A stretch of DNA of 64,000 nt, taken from Candidatus Hodarchaeota archaeon. GTDB lineage: Archaea; Asgardarchaeota; Heimdallarchaeia; Hodarchaeales; Hodarchaeaceae. The DNA lies in the NCBI GenBank assembly GCA_016839815.1, contig JAEOTM010000047.1:1-64000 (forward strand). Reading direction: 5' to 3'. Positions within the stretch are counted from its first letter, which is position 1, and the number at the start of each line of letters is the position of its first letter. This document shows, one piece after another, positions 43,344 to 52,506 of the stretch. A model generated the notes under the pieces. The model saw only the letters and a list, made by a program, of their open reading frames with translations. It did no database searches and was not told where the DNA came from. Both the position numbers and the translations under genes were made by a program.

Positions 43344-44387
43344 TTAAGGAGTATCATGATAGAGAACTTGATATTGAGTTTCAGAGATTTTGTTAAAGTT
43401 TTGAGCAATGGGAAAACATAATTGGGTTTCCTGCCTGGTCATTACTGGAAAATTATAATTTTCATTTATATATTTCAATTTTCCAACATTTGCTTCTCTA
43501 AGTTTTACAAAATTGAGATGGTTTTCAATTCGTTCATTAATACGACTTTGTGATAGTTTAACAACCTCTTCCATTCTACTAACGATTGTGTCCTTGAAGT
43601 TCTCATCTATTTCAATTCCAATACTATTCCTCCCGCTAGCCATTGCTGCTATCATCGTGGTACCAGTACCTAGGAATGGGTCTAGTACGGTATCAGTAAG
43701 TACTGAAAACATATTGATTAAGCGATATGCTAATTCAAAAGGAAAAGCTGCACTTCGATCTCTGGTAGGGGTGTTCTTTAGAATTTGACTTACTCCCTTT
43801 AAATCCCACGTATCTGAAAACCATTTGTTTCTTTCTTCCCAAAAAAAGGCACTTTTTCGTCGAATAAGTTTCTCTGATTCGGTTTTAAATTCACGTTTCC
43901 CTCCTTTCCTAAAGATTAGTATGTATTCATGTTCTAAAGTAACGTAAGCTCCAGGAGGAAGCATTCCAGAACCCATGAATTTATTAGGAGCATTAGTCGG
44001 CTTCTTCCATAAGATACAGGGAAGTACATTGAAACCCAGTCTAGAACAATAATCGACAATCCTTGTATGATTTGGATAAAGCCGAAAATCCTTACCGATA
44101 GTTCGAACTGCATCCCCAATGTTGATACAAGCAATTCCTCCTGGTATTAGGACACGATGGACTTCTTCCCATATTTTATCTAGTTCTTTATGCATTAATT
44201 CAAACGCTAACAACCCATTACTATTTGATAAAGCCGTTCCAATCTCAGAATTTAATTCTGTAAATAAAGTATCCCAAAGCTCGATGATAGGGTATACACA
44301 TGAAGTCACAACTAAATCAATACTCAAATTCTCAACCGAATTCATATTCTGAGCATTTTCTAAAACTAAATCATGAGTTGTAAGCAT
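43344..44387 (-). CDS. DNA methyltransferase (N4-cytosine/N6-adenine type) with altered motif IV
   Basis: The 347-residue protein has the beta-class order: motif IV near residue 33, then RVLIPGGIACINIGDAVRT, a target region, and FPFELAYRLINMF followed by DPFLGTGTT (SAM motif I) and GIEIDE. Catalytic motif IV should read (S/T)PPY; here it is TSCVYP, with Cys-Val in place of Pro-Pro, and the codons at about 44283-44310 confirm this. Related archaeal enzymes read TSPPYPMIEMW at this position, so a substitution is clear. It may be inactive or modify a different base. No restriction enzyme gene is adjacent, so it would be an orphan methylase. Confidence 0.85.
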   Translation of the reverse strand: MLTTHDLVLENAQNMNSVENLSIDLVVTSCVYPIIELWDTLFTELNSEIGTALSNSNGLLAFELMHKELDKIWEEVHRVLIPGGIACINIGDAVRTIGKDFRLYPNHTRIVDYCSRLGFNVLPCILWKKPTNAPNKFMGSGMLPPGAYVTLEHEYILIFRKGGKREFKTESEKLIRRKSAFFWEERNKWFSDTWDLKGVSQILKNTPTRDRSAAFPFELAYRLINMFSVLTDTVLDPFLGTGTTMIAAMASGRNSIGIEIDENFKDTIVSRMEEVVKLSQSRINERIENHLNFVKLREANVGKLKYINENYNFPVMTRQETQLCFPIAQNFNKISETQYQVLYHDTP

Positions 44388-44526
44388 AAGACCTTATCAT
44401 CTCAATTTGAATAAAGGAGTTACAATAAATCTAGATATAAACTTATCGTAAAAATACTTAGAGCTGAGTGACTCTAATTCTATCGAGAATCCTTAGGTTA
44501 TCTAGAAAGGGATCTTGGTCATTAAT

Positions 44527-45441
44527 TCACTCAATTTCGACTTCTGAATAATCCTTTAAACTTTCTTCAGAAACATAGGGTTCGAGATGAACAATCATGG
44601 ATGCATTTTGTTCCTGCTTCAGAAGAGAAACTACTTGCTCAGATATCTTATGGCCATCAAGAACAGAAAGAGAAGGATTTACCAGGATGTGCATATCACC
44701 CATATATCCACCTTGGATGGTTCGAGCACGTATTAAATGCACTTCTTTAACTCCTGGAACCCCCAATGCAAGCGAATGAAAAGATTTTAGAATTTCTTCA
44801 GGAGGAGCTTTATCAACGAGAATATTCCAGCCTTCGATAAATATAGATAAACCAGTATATCCTATCAGGGCACAGATGACAATAGCCATTATGGAATCTA
44901 GCATTCCTATCTCAAAAAAGGCAAAGATCATGCTCACTCCGACTAATACTGATGAAAATACATCTGTACGAAAATTCTTAGCATTCGCAATCAATGCAGG
45001 GGAACGTACTCTGTTTCCGATTCCTAGGATGATGTAAGAGATCAGTACTTTAAGGAGTACACTAAAGATTGCTATAATTAATCCTGATATATCAAAAATG
45101 AACTCTTGCTGGGATAGCAATTGATTTAACGCTGTCAGGAAGATTTGAATACTGGAGTAAGTAATCAGTACGAAAATACCGAGGGAAAAGAAAATCTCCA
45201 TCTTTTCATGACCATAAGGATGAGAGGTGTCAGGAGGTCTGTTAGCAACTCTAACCCCTATATATGCAAAAATAGAAGTGATTATATCTAGAAAAGAGTC
45301 AACTCCGTCTGCTAATAGTGCAGTACTCCCAATTACGATTCCAATCATTAATTTAAGTATAGCTAGTATCATATTGACTGATATGGCAAGTACTGTGGCA
45401 ATACGGATAAGTTGTTGGTCAGAATAGTTAGCAAACAACAA
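44527..45441 (-). CDS. Cation diffusion facilitator (CDF) metal transporter
   Basis: The 304-residue CDF protein has six membrane helices and a cytoplasmic C-terminal domain (residues about 210-295). The helix 2 site is DSFLD (Asp48, Asp52), the intracellular motif HPYGHEK is present, and the helix 5 site is NFRTD (Asn156, Asp160). Zinc/iron transporters usually have His at the Asn position; the loss of His is often linked with manganese specificity, so Mn2+ or Fe2+ efflux is my inference. The C-terminal domain keeps the usual LDGHK and HLEPY stretches. Confidence 0.9.
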   Translation of the reverse strand: MLFANYSDQQLIRIATVLAISVNMILAILKLMIGIVIGSTALLADGVDSFLDIITSIFAYIGVRVANRPPDTSHPYGHEKMEIFFSLGIFVLITYSSIQIFLTALNQLLSQQEFIFDISGLIIAIFSVLLKVLISYIILGIGNRVRSPALIANAKNFRTDVFSSVLVGVSMIFAFFEIGMLDSIMAIVICALIGYTGLSIFIEGWNILVDKAPPEEILKSFHSLALGVPGVKEVHLIRARTIQGGYMGDMHILVNPSLSVLDGHKISEQVVSLLKQEQNASMIVHLEPYVSEESLKDYSEVEIE

Positions 45442-45652
45442 GAATCACGTAAGTAAGGATTAATTATTACACTTTAAGTGAATCTTGTTTTTCATTATCG
45501 AATAAGTACATCTACTAAAATATGGTAATTATAGATTGTTGTCTTGTTTCAACTAAAGACTAAAAAATCCTTTTGTCTACAGAGCTCATGGATCTTAGGA
45601 GTAGTTTATTATAAGTTCAAACGAATTTTATGATTCCTTTGTCACATCGGCT

Positions 45653-47011
45653 TTGTATTATACCAAAAAAAACTCCCTTAAGATACAATCTCTCTTATTA
45701 GAAGCACCTTCAGCCCTACCATCCACACTGATCACAGATGATGTCCTTCTTGTTTCTAGTTCACCTTCTATAGATTCTACTAGAGGCACCAGCACTTTAT
45801 CCTTAGAAGAAGAGCAAAAACCAGCATCAAAAGTCCAAAAGAAGATAAAAGAACCAGAAATAGACCTAACGCCATTAACAATCCCCCATTTTTATCCTGA
45901 TATTCCTGAATTAGAAGAAATACCCTTAAGACCTAAGAAGAAGGGAAAAAAAAAGAATTCAACGACAAAACAACTTCTCTTAGAGGCTCTAACGAATAGC
46001 AAAAAACAGATTGAGGAAAAATCAAAGAAGAAGGGAAAAAAAAGAGGAAGAAATGCCCCAAAAACCCCTCATCTGACAAAACGCCAAAGAAAGGAAATTG
46101 AACATAAACGTACCATTGATTTAACTAAATTTATCCCTCAGAAATCCGATAAACCAGCACACTCTACTCAAATACAGGGACAGCAAGAATCCACTAGTAA
46201 TACACCAGCATCCTCTCTTTCAAAACCTATAATAAGATCAAATATTCCCGTATTAAATGAGTCAGATCCATTTCCCTTTACTACCTTATCAGAATGGCTT
46301 ATTTGGCACAGCCATTTTCCAGAATTGGCATTTGTTCGTGAAGCTTACGATCTAGATAATGTACCGACAGACTCTGATGAAATATATTGGATAAATGTGA
46401 TGAATGAACCTGAATTCTTTAATTCCAATTGGAAGATGGCTGGTTCAATAATTCATGATATAAATCAAGCAAAAATGCAGGGTCCTCCTAGTGGAACACC
46501 TGATTTCGATATGGATCATGTACTAACAGAGGGATTTTCCACTTTATTTACTGACATTTATCTAATCCTTACTAAGATGCCTCAAGGATTGAAAAATCAA
46601 AGGAACCCCGTACTTCAATTAGCCCTTAAAGGATTATTATTGCTTGATCTTGTATTTATAGACCAAAATAAATGGTATGCTAAGGAATCAGAAGAAGAAT
46701 TAGATCGAAGAGTGAAAGAATTAGATAATTTTATTCTTCAGCAAAACGACATAGAAATCTATGAAAGGAATGTCCATGAGCTTTTAAAATTAGGAGAATG
46801 GAGAAATGGTGTAATTTGCTTTGATCTACTAATTACTAAATCCATTTACTTGTCTACTTTCTCCCAGACACACCTAACAGAGGATTTGAAATTAACTAAC
46901 TTACTTGAGAATCAGATTCAAGTGGAGATAATTCTTGCTCTAGAGAAGGTAAGATCTATGGATCAACTAAAAGTGAGAGGTCTTTCATCTAAATTAAGAG
47001 TTAACGCGTAA
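45653..47011 (+). CDS. Hypothetical protein with long basic, disordered N-terminus
   Basis: The 452-residue product has no signal peptide. Residues about 1-180 are low-complexity, rich in Ser, Thr, Pro and Lys, with two Lys-rich blocks (KKKGKKKN and KKKGKKRGRN) and KRQRKEIEHKR, suggesting nucleic-acid or anionic binding. Residues 210-452 look folded and mainly helical, with SEWLIWHSHFPELAFVREAY and no metal or nucleotide motif that I recognise. The start must be TTG at 45653, since an upstream stop in frame lies at 45602-45604 and no ATG intervenes. It lies between a CDF transporter and the TyrRS gene. Confidence 0.6.
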   Translation: MYYTKKNSLKIQSLLLEAPSALPSTLITDDVLLVSSSPSIDSTRGTSTLSLEEEQKPASKVQKKIKEPEIDLTPLTIPHFYPDIPELEEIPLRPKKKGKKKNSTTKQLLLEALTNSKKQIEEKSKKKGKKRGRNAPKTPHLTKRQRKEIEHKRTIDLTKFIPQKSDKPAHSTQIQGQQESTSNTPASSLSKPIIRSNIPVLNESDPFPFTTLSEWLIWHSHFPELAFVREAYDLDNVPTDSDEIYWINVMNEPEFFNSNWKMAGSIIHDINQAKMQGPPSGTPDFDMDHVLTEGFSTLFTDIYLILTKMPQGLKNQRNPVLQLALKGLLLLDLVFIDQNKWYAKESEEELDRRVKELDNFILQQNDIEIYERNVHELLKLGEWRNGVICFDLLITKSIYLSTFSQTHLTEDLKLTNLLENQIQVEIILALEKVRSMDQLKVRGLSSKLRVNA

Positions 47012-48095
47012 TTTTGAAACCCATAACTGCATCTCTTAATTCTCGTAATTTGGAATTATTCTCGAATGCATCCCTCACTGGTTCAATAAGCTCATTTAGA
47101 TAGTAAGAAACTCCATTTTTTAGATCTGCGGGATGCAGATCTTTCTTCAAGTATGCTTGTTCTAAATCATCATAAGAAGCATATTCTAAATCGCCCCCGA
47201 ATTTTTTAGAGCGTTCGATCTTCATCGTATCGTAGCTCTCAAAGATGAAGTATTTTGTATAATCCAGTATTGGATTATCTTCAACTCCTTCTGGGCAGTA
47301 CGATTTGTTAATCTTCTTCTTTATTTGGGCTTTTGTATCAGTCATAAAGATAGTAGCATCGGGTTTCGATTTTGACATCTTTAAATCCATAACACGATCT
47401 TCTAAAGTATCATAAGACTCCTTTGGAGTATTAAGACCCAAAACCATATGATGAGAAATTACGACAGGTTTGGTATCGTACAATTTAGGACCGACTTCTC
47501 GGGCTAGCATATTTACTTTGCGTTGATCCATACCTAACTGACACACATCCAGCGGGTTACCATTATCCAAGTGGAAAATATCAGCACATTGCATACATGG
47601 ATAAAGAATCTGTGAAGCCTGTAATGCCTCTGATTGACTCCTACCCATAATCTGAGCAGTCCTCAGGATACGTTTTAGCGTAGAGTTTCTAGCAATTTGC
47701 ATAACTTTTTTCCAGTATGAATCGTCTTGTACAAGGTCAGAAGCCCAAATAAAATCTACATTTTTTAAATCCATACCAGTTAAACGCCATACTTCAATCA
47801 AATACTTACCAGTGGTCTGAATGTTGTCCAAATTTCCCCCGAGTTTATTATTGGCCCATGCATGCCAATCAGCCACCAGCATTTTGAAACGAGCGCCTGC
47901 TTTAATCATTTTATTGACATTAGTTGCACGAAGAACACCCTGTGCAATGTGTACTTGGCCAGAAGGTTCGAATCCATCATAAGCTGTAAAGGTTTTCTTT
48001 GCTGTTAGAAGTTCCTCCAATTCCCCTTCTGTTACTATTTCCTCTCCCACAGTTTTTATCAAAGCCATTCTTTCTTTTATATCCATAATACTCAC
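47001..48095 (-). CDS. tyrS: Tyrosyl-tRNA synthetase (archaeal/eukaryotic type)
   Basis: The 364-residue class I synthetase has the HIGH-equivalent EPSGQVHIAQG, the conserved tyrosine pocket region with GMDQRKVNMLARE and the KMSKSKPD loop. The length and the lack of a C-terminal S4-like domain fit the archaeal TyrRS. TrpRS was considered, but the QLGMDQRKVN stretch and DWHAWANNKLGGN favour TyrRS. It charges tRNA-Tyr and is essential. It overlaps the convergent hypothetical gene by 11 bp. Confidence 0.92.
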   Translation of the reverse strand: MSIMDIKERMALIKTVGEEIVTEGELEELLTAKKTFTAYDGFEPSGQVHIAQGVLRATNVNKMIKAGARFKMLVADWHAWANNKLGGNLDNIQTTGKYLIEVWRLTGMDLKNVDFIWASDLVQDDSYWKKVMQIARNSTLKRILRTAQIMGRSQSEALQASQILYPCMQCADIFHLDNGNPLDVCQLGMDQRKVNMLAREVGPKLYDTKPVVISHHMVLGLNTPKESYDTLEDRVMDLKMSKSKPDATIFMTDTKAQIKKKINKSYCPEGVEDNPILDYTKYFIFESYDTMKIERSKKFGGDLEYASYDDLEQAYLKKDLHPADLKNGVSYYLNELIEPVRDAFENNSKLRELRDAVMGFKITR

Positions 48096-48169
48096 CAGAA
48101 ATGAGTAGAAAACCTCTACTGAAGTTTATAATAAAAATACTCTAATAATGAATTTTTCTTGATATTAAC

Positions 48170-48931
48170 TTAACGCTTTTCTTGTGTGTCTTTCCATCGG
48201 TTCTCGCTTACTTTTTCTTTCCTATTTCTTAATTTTTTTGCTGGAAGACCGATCCAAACCTCATTGGGAGGAATTTTTTGTCCCTTTATGACTCCTGATT
48301 TAGCTCCGAGGATAGAATTGTCCCCAAATTCGACTCCGCAGGCTACTATACTGTAGGTACCCACCATACAGTTCTTTCCGACTTTAGTGGGACTAACTAC
48401 AATGGAAGTACCTTCATTGGCGTGTCCAGTCACTACTGAATTATATCCGATGAAAGAGTTGTCTCCTATCTCAACCAATCCTGCAGTTTCAATATATGTC
48501 CTTGTAGTAATGTAAACATTTTTACCAACTTTCAACCCATACAATCGCATCAATTGTGGGAATAGGAATATTCCCCATACAAACGGAAGGGCGGTATAAA
48601 CTTTCAACATGGATTTGAAGATCCCATCAGCTGCAATCCTGACAGCAATTAATCGTCCTTGTGATGAATAACGAGGGTAAATTCCTGGCTTGATGAGGAA
48701 AGGGAGCGTTAATCTAACGACAATTTGGGAATGAAACACTCCAAAAAAGAGGACAGTAAATGAATACGCTAAAAACAAATAAAGGGGAGAGAGAAGAAAG
48801 TGTATTAATCCTAAATCAGATGTGGTGACAAGAAAATACACTAACCATCCTTCTGGAAAAAATGAAACAACCAATAGAATACAGGTAAGTGCAAAATACA
48901 GGACAATACGCAAATCATTTACTAATGACAT
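48170..48931 (-). CDS. Hexapeptide-repeat (LbH) protein with N-terminal membrane helices
   Basis: The 253-residue protein has two or three hydrophobic helices in residues 8-70 and a left-handed beta-helix of about 100 residues at the C-terminus (GDNSFIGYNSVVTGH, VGKNCMVGTYSIV, GDNSILGAKSGVI, ending IPPNEVWIGLPAKKLR). The arrangement resembles the C-terminal transferase part of Pls/PosA-like synthetases and other acyl/acetyltransferases of the LbH family. Substrate unknown. It is upstream of TyrRS on the same strand with a 75-bp gap. Confidence 0.78.
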   Translation of the reverse strand: MSLVNDLRIVLYFALTCILLVVSFFPEGWLVYFLVTTSDLGLIHFLLSPLYLFLAYSFTVLFFGVFHSQIVVRLTLPFLIKPGIYPRYSSQGRLIAVRIAADGIFKSMLKVYTALPFVWGIFLFPQLMRLYGLKVGKNVYITTRTYIETAGLVEIGDNSFIGYNSVVTGHANEGTSIVVSPTKVGKNCMVGTYSIVACGVEFGDNSILGAKSGVIKGQKIPPNEVWIGLPAKKLRNRKEKVSENRWKDTQEKR

Positions 48932-49037
48932 ACTCGTATGCTTTAGAGAGGTAATTATATCTCTTCAGATATTTCACTCAACATCTACTTTTTAAGCGAA
49001 ATCATTCTACATGATTCATTATTCTTATTAGAGATGA

Positions 49038-50723
49038 TTGATGATGAAACTGCAAACGATTTTTCTGGAACTCGTATTAATTCTCAGTCTTTGTTCAATA
49101 GTATCAACAAATGCCTTTAACAGGACTTATGTCAGTTCTATCCAAGTTCAGGGAAAAAATTTTTCTTCAACTACCTCAGCAATAGATGAAATCGAATTAA
49201 AATATCCAACAGGATATCACAACTTGTCTCAAGTCTATGAAGAGTTAGAACATTTCAACAATTCAGCAGAAAAATTCATCAATTATACTAATATCGGGTT
49301 GTCATATAGAGAAAATCCCATTCCATTAATTACGTTAACTAATGAAAAAATACCAAGCTATTCCAAAGGAAAGACATTTATCGTTGCACACCATCATGCT
49401 CGAGAATTTTGTACTATTGAACACGTTTTAAGAATGATCCGAGATTTACTAAATGAATATGGATCGGATAAATCGACAACCTTTCTTTTAGATCATTTTA
49501 TTGTCTATATTATTGTCACATTGAATCCTGATGCATTGAACATTGCATTATATGAGAATGCTTATCAAAGAAAGACTACTCAACCCATTGATGAAGATGA
49601 AGATGGATTATTTGATGAGGATCCCCCCGAGGATGTTGATGGTGATGGTCGAATAAGTGAATATGTAACAGCCCGTAAAGGGGAATGGGATTGGGATAGA
49701 TCGTTTGAAGGGATAGATAATGATAATGATTCTTTAATCAATGAAGACCGTATTGGTGGAGTTGATCTCAATCGGAATTATCCATTTCATTGGAATGATA
49801 ATACTACCGATAGTGGTTGGGGAAACGATTCATCTTCATTCACTTTTCCAGGTTACAGCCCTCTTTCTGAACCAGAATCACTCGCATTAACCACTTTTGT
49901 TGCCAAACACAATTTTACCCAATCTCTTAGCCTTCATTCAGGGACAAATACTTCATTATTAGGTTGGTCTTACACCAATGCTTCCCAAGCAGAAGCTTCA
50001 CTCTATACAAATATATTGTATTTCCTAGAACTACAAGAATTACTTCCAGATAGTTTTTTTTCTAAAGAAAACGAGCTAGACTATTCTACAGCAGGTGAAT
50101 GGGGGGATTGGATGTACACTACACAGAAATCTATTCCGATGACTTTAGAGATATATCATATGGCTGGAAGCGAACAGTGGTATTTTTATGAAGAAAATTC
50201 TACACATGAGACTTGGACTCGTAATACTATCTGCGAATACTTTAATCCTCCTGCCGAGAAACTCGATTCCCTTCACCAAGATCTAATGCCATTTGAAAAA
50301 TATTGGATTAGTTTGACTCCTTCTATTGAATTTGAGGGATTTAGAAACGGGAGTATTTCAAAGGATATCTATCAAATAGGTATTATAGTAGCCACTGGAT
50401 CGCAATTTTTCAATACAACTGACAATCCTCGTATTATTGTATCTCCTTCACATTCTGATATCATAACGGATTATCCTCAAACAATACCCACTTTGCTCAG
50501 GAATTCTGATACTAATGTGAATATCCAATTAATTAAAAACATTCCACCAGGATTCTTTTTCGATCTAAATGTTACTTCTGAATGGGCAAGTGACCTTTAT
50601 TTACGAGTTTATGTTAATGCTTCCCAAATAAAGAGTACTCAAGGAATAAACTACATCTTTGTCATAACTGGAATCGTTGTCGCTAACGTGCTACTAAAAA
50701 AGAAAAGAAAACTACAATATTGA
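49038..50723 (+). CDS. Secreted M14 zinc carboxypeptidase
   Basis: The 561-residue protein has a signal peptide (to about residue 25), then an M14 domain with zinc ligands His120 and Glu123 in HARE, GVDLNRNYPF with the substrate Arg, LHSGTNTS with the third zinc His, and TLEIYH with the catalytic Glu. An acidic insert between them (DEDEDG, DVDGDGRIS, NDNDS) resembles EF-hand-like calcium loops. The C-terminus has a beta-rich domain and a hydrophobic helix with KKKRK, so it is probably anchored outside the cell. Carboxypeptidases remove C-terminal residues from peptides. It is a candidate supplier of amino acids from environmental protein. Confidence 0.92.
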   Translation: MMMKLQTIFLELVLILSLCSIVSTNAFNRTYVSSIQVQGKNFSSTTSAIDEIELKYPTGYHNLSQVYEELEHFNNSAEKFINYTNIGLSYRENPIPLITLTNEKIPSYSKGKTFIVAHHHAREFCTIEHVLRMIRDLLNEYGSDKSTTFLLDHFIVYIIVTLNPDALNIALYENAYQRKTTQPIDEDEDGLFDEDPPEDVDGDGRISEYVTARKGEWDWDRSFEGIDNDNDSLINEDRIGGVDLNRNYPFHWNDNTTDSGWGNDSSSFTFPGYSPLSEPESLALTTFVAKHNFTQSLSLHSGTNTSLLGWSYTNASQAEASLYTNILYFLELQELLPDSFFSKENELDYSTAGEWGDWMYTTQKSIPMTLEIYHMAGSEQWYFYEENSTHETWTRNTICEYFNPPAEKLDSLHQDLMPFEKYWISLTPSIEFEGFRNGSISKDIYQIGIIVATGSQFFNTTDNPRIIVSPSHSDIITDYPQTIPTLLRNSDTNVNIQLIKNIPPGFFFDLNVTSEWASDLYLRVYVNASQIKSTQGINYIFVITGIVVANVLLKKKRKLQY

Positions 50724-51695
50724 TTATCTATTGATTTCTCCTGGAAGATAGAAATTATAGGTTTTTCCAAGCATACGGGTCTGTAAGTAACGATCGATTC
50801 TTCGTGCGGTCTGGAAAACAACCCAAATTTGTTTATCACCTAGAAAACCGTTATAATACCTATCAACTTCTTTATAGGTTATTGGTTCAATATCTAAATC
50901 TGAAACCTCAGTTAGGAAGAAATTATTTACAAGTTTAAGTAAGCCTGGGATCAGCTCAGCTTTCTGCTCTTTGAAAAAATTGGCTATTAGATCAATAGTT
51001 ACTAATCGGAAGTCGTAATACCGATCAACAACTTCATCTAGGAACAAAGCTTCCAATGCCCATCTTAAGAATGAAGGAGCACTTTTTAAAAAGAGGATTG
51101 GTTCCATTGCGTCAATACCATAAATACGTATCATTGGAGTACTTGTATCCAGATAAAAGAGTTCTGTTGAATCAGAGATGTTAGGATCTTCAGCGTTATA
51201 CCCACGTACAGCCCAATTCGAGATTTGTCCATCAATTCCGACTTGAAATTTTCGAGAACTTTTGTTAAAAAACCAGATTTTTGATAGTTGTCGCATTATC
51301 AGATGTAGTAACGCGTAGATTTCCTTTTGACTTATCGAATGGTGGATAATCGCGTTCCCGATAGATTGCGGATCAATTTTTTGTTGTGCACAATAGAGTA
51401 CAATTGATCCATCTTTTGACTTTAACCAGTAGGAAGCTTCAGAAGGGACTTCAATTCCAATTTTCGTCAAGATTTGATGATAAATTTCATATGCACGTAC
51501 ATGCCTTTTTACCTGTTTTTCAGTATCGAATATAGGCAATCTCTTATATGCAATAGAATCAGTAGAACTCTTAAATTCAAAAACTAAACTTATCTCACCA
51601 TAACCCAATATTCCTATGGGAACAACCCCTTTTTCAGGATGTAGTGTATTAATAGTTTTTTCAAAATCCTGAATTTGGGTTATATCAATCTTCAT
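50724..51695 (-). CDS. Protein-kinase-like fold protein (DUF6206-like)
   Basis: The 323-residue protein has a glycine loop GYGEISLVF, then AYKRLP with a candidate invariant Lys, and a segment FYLDTSTPMI where the kinase DFG-type Asp would be. This fits atypical kinase-like families such as DUF6206, reported in archaea. A separate helical C-terminal half carries FLRWALEALFLDEVVDRYYDF. Activity is unknown; the HRD-type catalytic Asp is not obvious. It converges with the carboxypeptidase gene with no gap (stop codons adjacent). Confidence 0.6.
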   Translation of the reverse strand: MKIDITQIQDFEKTINTLHPEKGVVPIGILGYGEISLVFEFKSSTDSIAYKRLPIFDTEKQVKRHVRAYEIYHQILTKIGIEVPSEASYWLKSKDGSIVLYCAQQKIDPQSIGNAIIHHSISQKEIYALLHLIMRQLSKIWFFNKSSRKFQVGIDGQISNWAVRGYNAEDPNISDSTELFYLDTSTPMIRIYGIDAMEPILFLKSAPSFLRWALEALFLDEVVDRYYDFRLVTIDLIANFFKEQKAELIPGLLKLVNNFFLTEVSDLDIEPITYKEVDRYYNGFLGDKQIWVVFQTARRIDRYLQTRMLGKTYNFYLPGEINR

Positions 51696-51852
51696 GACGG
51701 AACCACAGAACCTTAGACTAAGTGATAACTTTGAAGATTGGTCACCAGATAAAAGTGTTTATATCAATTCAGAGAATTCCTTTTACATCTATTGGTCAAA
51801 TGATCCAATTCTTTATAATTATTAGGAGTTCTCCTATTTTTTAGATTTTAAT

Positions 51853-52491
51853 ATGACCCAACCCATAATTTCGTATTTTGGACAATCCTGCTTTCTATTG
51901 GAATTCGAATCTACAAAAATACTTATTGATCCTGGGAATAAGAAGCTTGGGAAGATAGAAGCTGATATCGTTTATTCCACTCACAGTCATTTCGACCATG
52001 CCTCTGGAATAAATGAATTTTTAGATTTCAATAAAGAATCTGCGATATTCATTAGTAATAAAGAAGTAACAAAGAAGTACACGGAATGGGGTAGTCGGGT
52101 GAAGACAATTGAAGACGGAACCCAATTAAATATTGGAGAATTAACTCTTGAATTCATTTATGCCCGTCACGGTATCTTTAAAGGTGAACTAAATCTAGGA
52201 ATCGTAATAAGCACTCCTACATTCAAGTTTGGTCATGTAGGAGATGGTGTTTCATTCCAAGGATTTCGCAAAAAAAAACTTGATATCTTAGCTGTACCAA
52301 TCAGTGGTTTATTTGCTGCTTCACCCAATCGTGTTCTTCAGGAATTACCCTCTTTTGAGGAACCATTACCTACTATTATACCAATGCACTGGTTATTTAG
52401 ATCTCCAAAGAAATTTTGCAAAAAACTATCCAAAGAATTTCCTCAAATAAAGTGTATCGTTCCTAAGAAAGAAGAAATTGTATCTTATTAA
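51853..52491 (+). CDS. Metallo-beta-lactamase-fold hydrolase (UPF0173/UlaG-like)
   Basis: The 212-residue MBL-fold protein has the metal motif THSHFDHASG (HxHxDH), preceded by ILIDPG, and a later GHVGDG and MHWLFR histidine. It is shorter than most, near the size of the UPF0173 group. The fold hydrolyses esters, lactones or nucleotides; the substrate is not predictable. It begins a short run (52507 and 53299) with a 15-bp gap to the next gene on the same strand. Confidence 0.85.
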   Translation: MTQPIISYFGQSCFLLEFESTKILIDPGNKKLGKIEADIVYSTHSHFDHASGINEFLDFNKESAIFISNKEVTKKYTEWGSRVKTIEDGTQLNIGELTLEFIYARHGIFKGELNLGIVISTPTFKFGHVGDGVSFQGFRKKKLDILAVPISGLFAASPNRVLQELPSFEEPLPTIIPMHWLFRSPKKFCKKLSKEFPQIKCIVPKKEEIVSY

Positions 52492-52506
52492 GATGGAGAA
52501 GATAAT

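Noticed and set aside
45086..45093. GATATATC inside the CDF gene
   Set aside because: It lies in coding sequence without a 15-bp partner, so it is treated as chance. A similar copy at 50150-50157 in the carboxypeptidase gene is treated the same way.
47001..48095. Tryptophanyl-tRNA synthetase as the identity of this synthetase
   Set aside because: The GMDQRKVN region and size fit TyrRS better. TrpRS also uses KMSKS-type loops, so a tree would settle it, but TyrRS is favoured.
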